DNA of 20,510 bases. Origin: JBBIGV01 sp037447335. GTDB lineage: Bacteria > Bacteroidota > Ignavibacteria > Ignavibacteriales > Ignavibacteriaceae. The translations under genes and the position numbers were made by a program. The notes beneath the pieces were generated by a model. The model was not told the DNA's origin and searched no databases. It worked only from the letters and a program-made list of their open reading frames with translations. Positions within the stretch are counted from its first letter, which is position 1, and every line of letters starts with the position of its first letter. The stretch lies in the NCBI GenBank assembly GCA_037447335.1, contig JBBIGV010000064.1, forward strand, positions 1 to 20,510, given 5' to 3'. This document shows positions 15,692-20,510 of this stretch, piece after piece.

Positions 15692-16882
15692 TTAAATTTC
15701 GACGTGGCTGACACTAATCACATTCGGATTATCCCGCATTGCTTTTAGCATTTCAGCAGTAACTGCAGACTTTAGCTTCATTGTACAGCAAGCTGCAATT
15801 CCACCTTCAAAGATTATGTTTTCGATCTCTTCAACATTGATATTACCTTGTCTTATCACATCAAGAATAGATGCAAGCACTCCCGGTCTGTCGTAGTGCT
15901 TAACAACCAGTTGATAGTGGGCGTCAGTAATTTTTGCCCTGTTAACCCAATGTTCAATGACACCACTATGAACAAAGTGCTTGATTATTCTGATTGTTTC
16001 TTCAGCAACTGCATCCTGCGCCTGCTGTGTGGATGCACCGATGTGATGTGTTACGTAGATGTTCGGGTTGTTCTGCAGCTTCGAAGATACTGAACCGGAT
16101 TTAGCTTCAGGCTCACCTTTAAATACGTCGCACGCATACCGGATGTTCTTGTTTTTAATTGCTTCAAGCAGGTCATCTTCAATAACTATATCCTGACGTG
16201 AAGTGTTTATCAGGTAAGCACCGTCTTTCATATAATTCAACATTTCTTTATTGAACAAACCCTTAGTCTGCGGAGTAGCAGGCAGGTGAATTGAAACCAC
16301 ATCGCATAATGGCAGCAGCTTATCCATTTCGCTGAAATCTTTTATCTGAACTCCTTCTATTCGGGTAATGTCTTTACCGTAAACATTCATTTCAAAAGCC
16401 AGAGCGCGTTTCGCAACTTCTTTACCGATATTTCCAACACCAATTAAACCAAGAGTTTTTCCTTTGAGACCTTTGCCTTTTGAATATTTATCCTTATTCC
16501 ATACACTGTTATTAAAATCATTAACATTATCCGGGATAAAACGATCAAGTGAGATCATAAGTCCTATAGCAAGCTCTGCAACCGCAACTGCATTCATACC
16601 CGGACAGTTTGCCACATAAACACCTTTTTTATTTGCAGCGGCTATGTTGATATTATTAACACCGGAGCCTGCCCTGATTATAAGATTAAGTTTATCTGAA
16701 TTGTTTATCGTTTCTTCATTCACAATTGTGGAACGAACAACAAGAATATCAACATCCTTTGCTGCCTCAGGCAGATCTTTCTCCCCAAATTTTGGTTCAC
16801 AAACAACATCAAGATCTAAAGATTTCAATTCCCCGATATATTTATCGGGAAATTTATCAGCTATTAATATTTTTATTTTCAT
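15692..16882 (-). CDS. serA: D-3-phosphoglycerate dehydrogenase-type 2-hydroxyacid dehydrogenase
   Basis: A 396-residue NAD-dependent enzyme, expected to oxidise 3-phosphoglycerate in the first step of serine synthesis. The Rossmann motif is G148-V-G-N-I-G153. Catalytic residues fit the family: R229 in N-T-S-R, E257 in D-V-F-K-G-E-P and H280 in H-H-I-G-A-S-T. A C-terminal ACT-like domain from about 323 (K-H-Y-D-R-P-G-V-L-A-S-I-L) suggests allosteric control by an amino acid, probably serine. It lacks the additional ASB domain of the longest SerA forms. Around R229 the sequence is S-R-Q-D-I-V rather than the commoner A-R-G-G-I-V, so a related substrate is possible. The ribosome binding site is AGAGG six bases before ATG. 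It is the last gene of the - strand series. Confidence 0.85.
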   Translation of the reverse strand: MKIKILIADKFPDKYIGELKSLDLDVVCEPKFGEKDLPEAAKDVDILVVRSTIVNEETINNSDKLNLIIRAGSGVNNINIAAANKKGVYVANCPGMNAVAVAELAIGLMISLDRFIPDNVNDFNNSVWNKDKYSKGKGLKGKTLGLIGVGNIGKEVAKRALAFEMNVYGKDITRIEGVQIKDFSEMDKLLPLCDVVSIHLPATPQTKGLFNKEMLNYMKDGAYLINTSRQDIVIEDDLLEAIKNKNIRYACDVFKGEPEAKSGSVSSKLQNNPNIYVTHHIGASTQQAQDAVAEETIRIIKHFVHSGVIEHWVNRAKITDAHYQLVVKHYDRPGVLASILDVIRQGNINVEEIENIIFEGGIAACCTMKLKSAVTAEMLKAMRDNPNVISVSHVEI

Positions 16883-16911
16883 AATTACCTCTTTTCTGAT
16901 TGATCTGTTTA

Positions 16912-17316
16912 TTAAGGTTTCCCCGGGAATGATTCCACAAATTTAATTTTAATATCGGGAAACGATTCAACTATCTGTACTTTCAGGTCAGGGAACGAAT
17001 TTACAATTTGCCATTTACCACACTTATCCGGGAAAGCTTCTACAATCTGTACTTCGAGATCAGGAAATGATTCAACTACCTGCACTTTAAGATCAGGGAA
17101 TGATGTTACAAATTGAATTTTACCATAAAGTTTCATTCCGTTAAATCTGCATTCATCATCAATTTTATCTTGTACTATGATTAAAGATGAACTTTCTCTG
17201 TGGTTAAGATCAGGCTGAATACCCGCAGTGGAAAAAGTTACTAATATTAACATCAGGACTGTCAAAGTTGCAGCTAATAGCGATTTGTTAAATTTATTTG
17301 TTTTTCCGGGACTCAT
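16912..17316 (-). CDS. Small secreted protein of 11-residue SFPD repeats
   Basis: I do not recognise a named family with confidence. The 134-residue protein opens with a basic stretch and a hydrophobic segment (about 12-30, ending F-S-T-A-G), a signal peptide or membrane anchor. After a polar linker containing D-D-E-C-R-F-N-G, residues 66-134 are six tandem repeats of 11 residues with the pattern K-V-Q-I-V-E-S-F-P-D-L. The third repeat carries a two-residue insertion (P-D-K-C-G-K-W), which gives the array a partial two-fold look. Alternating hydrophobic residues suggest short beta strands with an F-P-D turn, so a small repeat-based beta fold outside the cytoplasm is likely. It starts nine bases after hutU and ends 29 before serA, in the same direction. 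No ribosome binding site is evident before ATG 17316. Function unknown. Confidence 0.75.
   Translation of the reverse strand: MSPGKTNKFNKSLLAATLTVLMLILVTFSTAGIQPDLNHRESSSLIIVQDKIDDECRFNGMKLYGKIQFVTSFPDLKVQVVESFPDLEVQIVEAFPDKCGKWQIVNSFPDLKVQIVESFPDIKIKFVESFPGKP
16915..17121 (-). repeat. Six tandem 33-base coding repeats (SFPD units)
   Basis: Units encode residues 66-76, 77-87, 88-100 (two residues longer), 101-111, 112-122 and 123-134. The DNA copies differ mostly at synonymous positions: S-F-P-D is written TCA-TTC-CCT-GAT, TCA-TTT-CCT-GAT, TCG-TTC-CCT-GAC and TCG-TTT-CCC-GAT. The array is therefore old and held by selection on protein. Confidence 0.85.
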
Positions 17317-17325
17317 AATTAAAGA

Positions 17326-18990
17326 TCATTTTAACATTGGAATTTTAACATTCCATTTTTTTGCGTTATTGATAGCCTGTTTATAACCCGCATCTGCGTG
17401 TCTTACTATTCCCATTCCGGGATCATAAGTAAGAACCCGTTCAAGCCTCCTTTCTGCTTCTTTAGTACCGTCAGCAACTATTACCATACCTGCATGCAGA
17501 GAATATCCAATACCAACACCACCGCCATGATGAACAGATACCCAGCTTGCACCGCCAATAGAATTTAAAAGTGCATTAAGAATGGGCCAGTCACCAATAG
17601 CATCGCTGCCATCAATCATCCCTTCGGTTTCACGGTTTGGTGATGCAACGGAACCGCAATCAAGATGATCTCTGCCGATAACAATAGGTGCGCTTACTTT
17701 TCCTTCGGCTACAAGTGAATTAAATATATTTCCCATTTTTGCACGCTCGCCGTATCCAAGCCAGCAAATCCTTGCGGGAAGCCCTTGAAAGTGAACCTTC
17801 TTCTGAGCCATATCAATCCAGTTATGAAGTAGTTTGTTTTCGGGAAAGGCTTCTTTAACTGCTGCATCAGTTACAAAAATATCTTCGGGATTTCCTGATA
17901 ATGCAGCCCATCTGAACGGACCTTTTCCATCACAGAACAAAGGTCTGATAAATTCAGGTACAAAGCCCGGAATATCGAAAGCATTTTCCAATCCGTTAGC
18001 TAATGCTTCACCCCGGATGTTGTTGCCGTAATCGAAAGTAATACTGCCCCGCTTTTTGAATTCGAGCATTGATTCAACGTGCTTTACAATTGTTTGCTTT
18101 GCTAATGCGATGTAGCTGTCAGGATCTTCTTTACGAAGTTCGAGGGCTTCATCAAAGCTCATTCCCATCGGTACGTAGCCATTCAACGTATCGTGCGCTG
18201 ATGTTTGATCTGTAAGCACATCCGGAATAACGCCGCGCTGCAGAATTTGCGGAAGTATTTCACCAGCATTACCGATCAAAGCAACTGAAACCGCTTCACC
18301 GGCTGCTTTTGCCTTAAGCACAATATCAAGCGCTTCATCAATATCAGTGGAAATAATATCAAGGTAGCCTGTTTCCATTCTTTTTTCAGCACGGGCACGA
18401 TTGACTTCGACACCTAGAAATGCAGCGCCATTCATTGTTGCGGCAAGGGGTTGAGCGCCGCCCATTCCACCCAAACCTGCTGTTAAGAGTAATTTACCTC
18501 TCAAAGAACCATCAAAATATTTGCGGGCACATTCAGCAAAAGTTTCATATGTTCCCTGAAGAATGCCTTGAGTTCCGATGTAGATCCAGCTGCCTGCTGT
18601 CATTTGACCATACATAATTAAACCAAGTGCTTCAAATTTCCTGAACTCATCCCACGTTGCCCATTTTGGAACGAGCATTGAGTTTGAAATTATAATGCGC
18701 GGGGCATCAGTATGAGTTTTAAAAATTGCAACGGGTTTACCCGACTGAACAAGCAGCGTTTCATCATTTTCCAGTTGTTTCAAAGACAGCACAATAGCAT
18801 TGTAACAATCCCAGTTACGCGCAGCTTTACCGCTGCCGCCGTAAACAATTAATTCTGCAGGGTTTTCGGCAACCTGCGGATCAAGATTATTCATCAACAT
18901 TCGCATTGCTGCTTCCTGGATCCATCCTTTGCAGGAAAGCTTACTTCCATGCGGCGCTTTAATATTTACTTTTTCATTTTCGACCAACAT
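17326..18990 (-). CDS. hutU: Urocanate hydratase
   Basis: This enzyme converts urocanate to imidazolonepropionate in histidine breakdown, using tightly bound NAD+ as an electrophile. Almost the whole sequence is typical: Y-G-G-S-G-K-A-A-R-N-W near the N terminus, T-A-G-S-W-I-Y-I-G-T-Q-G-I at about 131-143, the glycine-rich A-G-L-G-G-M-G-G-A-Q NAD segment at about 171-180, the active-site cysteine at about 409 in L-P-A-R-I-C-W-L-G, and G-S-V-A-S-P-N-R-E-T-E. I choose ATG 18990 because AAAGG at 18997-19001 is six bases upstream; ATG 18996 is in frame but touches that site. No other hut gene is in the window, so the rest of the pathway must be elsewhere. Confidence 0.97.
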   Translation of the reverse strand: MLVENEKVNIKAPHGSKLSCKGWIQEAAMRMLMNNLDPQVAENPAELIVYGGSGKAARNWDCYNAIVLSLKQLENDETLLVQSGKPVAIFKTHTDAPRIIISNSMLVPKWATWDEFRKFEALGLIMYGQMTAGSWIYIGTQGILQGTYETFAECARKYFDGSLRGKLLLTAGLGGMGGAQPLAATMNGAAFLGVEVNRARAEKRMETGYLDIISTDIDEALDIVLKAKAAGEAVSVALIGNAGEILPQILQRGVIPDVLTDQTSAHDTLNGYVPMGMSFDEALELRKEDPDSYIALAKQTIVKHVESMLEFKKRGSITFDYGNNIRGEALANGLENAFDIPGFVPEFIRPLFCDGKGPFRWAALSGNPEDIFVTDAAVKEAFPENKLLHNWIDMAQKKVHFQGLPARICWLGYGERAKMGNIFNSLVAEGKVSAPIVIGRDHLDCGSVASPNRETEGMIDGSDAIGDWPILNALLNSIGGASWVSVHHGGGVGIGYSLHAGMVIVADGTKEAERRLERVLTYDPGMGIVRHADAGYKQAINNAKKWNVKIPMLK

Positions 18991-18992
18991 TA

Positions 18993-19328
18993 TCATCCTT
19001 TAAAGTGTTTTTCGATAAGGTTATCGTATTGTTTGAATAAAGATTTGTAAAACCATCTTTTGATAAATCCGCTTTTCCTGATTTCTTTCGACAAAAAATC
19101 AACATTATGCTTAAGCTGATTGAATAATTTATTCCGTTCTTCTTTGGTTAATTTAATAGCGCCATTTTCGGTTTCGAGTTTTTGGATTATCGAGTTGAAA
19201 CTTTTCTCTTCAGCAAAAAACCGGCTGTCACCTGAAATTTGTTTTAAAGTTTGCCGGCAGAAAGTTTTCAGCAGTTTTCTTTCATTTTTGTCGAAGTCAA
19301 AGTTATAGTTAGTGAACAGTTTTTTCAT
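18993..19328 (-). CDS. Unknown small basic helical protein between add and hutU
   Basis: I do not recognise this 111-residue protein. It is rich in Lys, Phe, Glu and Asn, strongly basic and predicted mostly helical, with no signal peptide and no clear membrane segment; near the C terminus there is an aromatic-basic stretch (I-K-R-W-F-Y-K-S-L-F-K-Q-Y), which might contact a membrane or partner. Its start lies 20 bases inside the end of add, with GGATAAGC before ATG 19328, and its TGA overlaps the first possible hutU ATG. This tight packing on both sides supports a real, co-translated gene. No catalytic motif is visible. Confidence 0.65.
   Translation of the reverse strand: MKKLFTNYNFDFDKNERKLLKTFCRQTLKQISGDSRFFAEEKSFNSIIQKLETENGAIKLTKEERNKLFNQLKHNVDFLSKEIRKSGFIKRWFYKSLFKQYDNLIEKHFKG
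18997..19001 (-). promoter_or_regulatory. Ribosome binding site deciding the hutU start
   Basis: AAAGG on the - strand ends directly against ATG 18996 (zero spacing) and is six bases from ATG 18990. Spacing supports the second ATG. The site lies inside the 3' end of the preceding small gene, so hutU translation is probably coupled to it. Confidence 0.6.
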
Positions 19329-20427
19329 GCTTATCCGATAAATTATTGAATGATAGTAATTTTTCTCTCATCTGTTGATAACCCGGTTTCACAACATTAT
19401 ATATATAATGCAGCCTGTCTTTATAAGGAATGAATGCAGATTTCATCGAGTTGATAGTGATCTTTTCAATATCATCAAGACTTAAATTGAAATGTTTAAT
19501 CGCAATTAAAATTTCCTTTGTCATATCCGTTCCGCTCATCAACCTGTCATCAGTGTTAAGAGTAACCCTGAATTTCTCATTGAATAAAATTTTGAATGGA
19601 TGGTTTTCAATCTTATCAACAGCGCCGGTATGAACGTTACTCAGCAGGCAAATTTCAAGAGGTATTCTTTTATCGAGCACATATTGCGAGAGGTCTCCGA
19701 ATCCAACCACATTGCCATCTTTATCAAAGGTGATGTCTTCAACAAGGCGAGTTGCATGTCCAATGCGATGGGCGCTGCACCATTGAATTGCCTGCCAGAT
19801 GGATTCCTTCCCGAAGGCTTCGCCTGCGTGTATCGTAATATTAAAATTAGATCTCTGTATAAATTGAAATGCATCAACATGCTTTTTTGGCGGAAATCCA
19901 CCTTCCTCACCGGCAAGATCAAAACCAACCACACCCAGATTTCGAAAGTTGACTGCAAGTTCTGCGATTTCAAGAGTATTTTTCATGTTACGCATACCGC
20001 AAAGAATTAATCCGTATCCCACACCAAAATCATTCTTTCCTTTTTCAAGTCCTTCAAGCACAGCGGTAACTACATCTTCATGATAAAGACCTTTAGCGGT
20101 ATGGAACACCGGTGCGAAGCGTGTTTCTACGTAACAAACTCCGTCGTTGTGCATATCTTCCATCATTTCGTACGCAACCCTCTGAAGACCCTCTTTGGTT
20201 TGCATCACGGCACAAGTGTGTTCAAATCCTCTTAAATAGTCAACAAGGTTTCCCTTATTTGCACCAACCTGGAACCATTCTTCAAGGGAGTCGGGATCAC
20301 GGGTAGGCAGCTTGTGATACTTTAAATCATATGCAAGGTCAATTATTGTTGAGGGCCGCAAGCCACCGTCCAGGTGATCGTGCAACAGAACTTTCGGAAC
20401 TGTTTTGATAATTTCATCTATTGTCAA
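19309..20427 (-). CDS. add: Adenosine deaminase family protein
   Basis: A zinc amidohydrolase expected to deaminate adenosine or a related purine or nucleoside. Numbered from the chosen start, zinc ligands H16 and H18 are in L-H-D-H-L-D-G-G; H200 and E203 are in I-H-A-G-E; the catalytic H224 is in H-R-I-G-H-A; and D293-D294 in N-T-D-D close the site. The substrate-contact segment G-F-D-L-A-G-E-E is also present, so the active site is complete. Two TTG starts are possible: 20451, with AAAGG six bases upstream, and 20427, with GAGG five bases upstream. I prefer 20427, because family members usually begin a few residues before the helix preceding H-D-H. There is a family-unusual Asp between the two first histidines. 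The gene overlaps the next one by 20 bases. Substrate is inferred. Confidence 0.9.
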   Translation of the reverse strand: MTIDEIIKTVPKVLLHDHLDGGLRPSTIIDLAYDLKYHKLPTRDPDSLEEWFQVGANKGNLVDYLRGFEHTCAVMQTKEGLQRVAYEMMEDMHNDGVCYVETRFAPVFHTAKGLYHEDVVTAVLEGLEKGKNDFGVGYGLILCGMRNMKNTLEIAELAVNFRNLGVVGFDLAGEEGGFPPKKHVDAFQFIQRSNFNITIHAGEAFGKESIWQAIQWCSAHRIGHATRLVEDITFDKDGNVVGFGDLSQYVLDKRIPLEICLLSNVHTGAVDKIENHPFKILFNEKFRVTLNTDDRLMSGTDMTKEILIAIKHFNLSLDDIEKITINSMKSAFIPYKDRLHYIYNVVKPGYQQMREKLLSFNNLSDKHEKTVH

Positions 20428-20510
20428 ACAAACCTCAAATTTTATTATCAAAAATATCCTTTAAATAGTGCAAAATCAATTTAAATGGGCTTTATTGAGT
20501 CAAATAGGAA

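Noticed and set aside
19600..20010. 136-codon + strand frame inside add
   Set aside because: It lies antisense to a conserved enzyme with an intact active site and has no family likeness or good start signal.
20471..20504. Bacteroidota-type promoter for add on the minus strand (TTTG at 20501-20504 and TGATTTTG at 20471-20478)
   Set aside because: The second element has one mismatch and the spacing is 22 bases, beyond the usual 19-21. In AT-rich DNA this is not enough for a call.

Overview
The window looks like a chromosomal core region of an AT-rich, Gram-negative bacterium of the Bacteroidota/Chlorobiota/Ignavibacteriota (FCB) group. This is inference from gene content: a GWxTD-domain protein, lipid A-type acyltransferase and heptosyltransferase genes, a bactofilin beside an M23 peptidase, an F-type ATP synthase operon without atpD and atpC, and an S16 protein with a long charged tail. 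No 16S or other placement marker is present. I saw no rRNA, tRNA, CRISPR array, transposase or prophage gene, and no gene-free stretch over 300 bases.

Left part (1-5700, + strand): envelope genes. A YD-repeat lipoprotein whose signal-peptide start appears to be out of frame by one base is followed by a secreted GWxTD-domain protein, an LpxL/HtrB-type acyltransferase, a family 9 glycosyltransferase (heptosyltransferase type), a membrane-anchored M23 peptidase and a bactofilin. The last two sit directly upstream of the ATP synthase genes.

Centre (5701-14869, + strand): first the ATP synthase genes atpZ, an AtpI-like four-helix membrane protein, atpB, atpE, atpF, atpH, atpA and atpG. The catalytic beta and epsilon genes are absent and must be elsewhere. 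Next comes the classical protein-export/translation cluster ffh, rpsP, KH-domain gene, rimM, trmD and rplS, closed by a clear intrinsic terminator at 14837-14869. Short gaps and start/stop overlaps suggest a few long transcripts with translational coupling.

Right part: one + strand gene of the MqnA/MqnD-like fold (14896-15654) converges on a - strand series read from right to left: adenosine deaminase, an unknown 110-residue protein, urocanate hydratase, a small secreted protein made of 11-residue SFPD repeats, and a SerA-like dehydrogenase with its own terminator. This series mixes purine, histidine and serine metabolism with two uncharacterised genes.

Most of the window is ordinary housekeeping DNA. 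The least explained item is the SFPD-repeat protein at 16912-17316. Other points worth checking are the broken lipoprotein start, the hairpin between atpE and atpF, the M23-bactofilin-ATP synthase linkage, and the unknown gene wedged between add and hutU. I found no evidence for a new multi-gene system.
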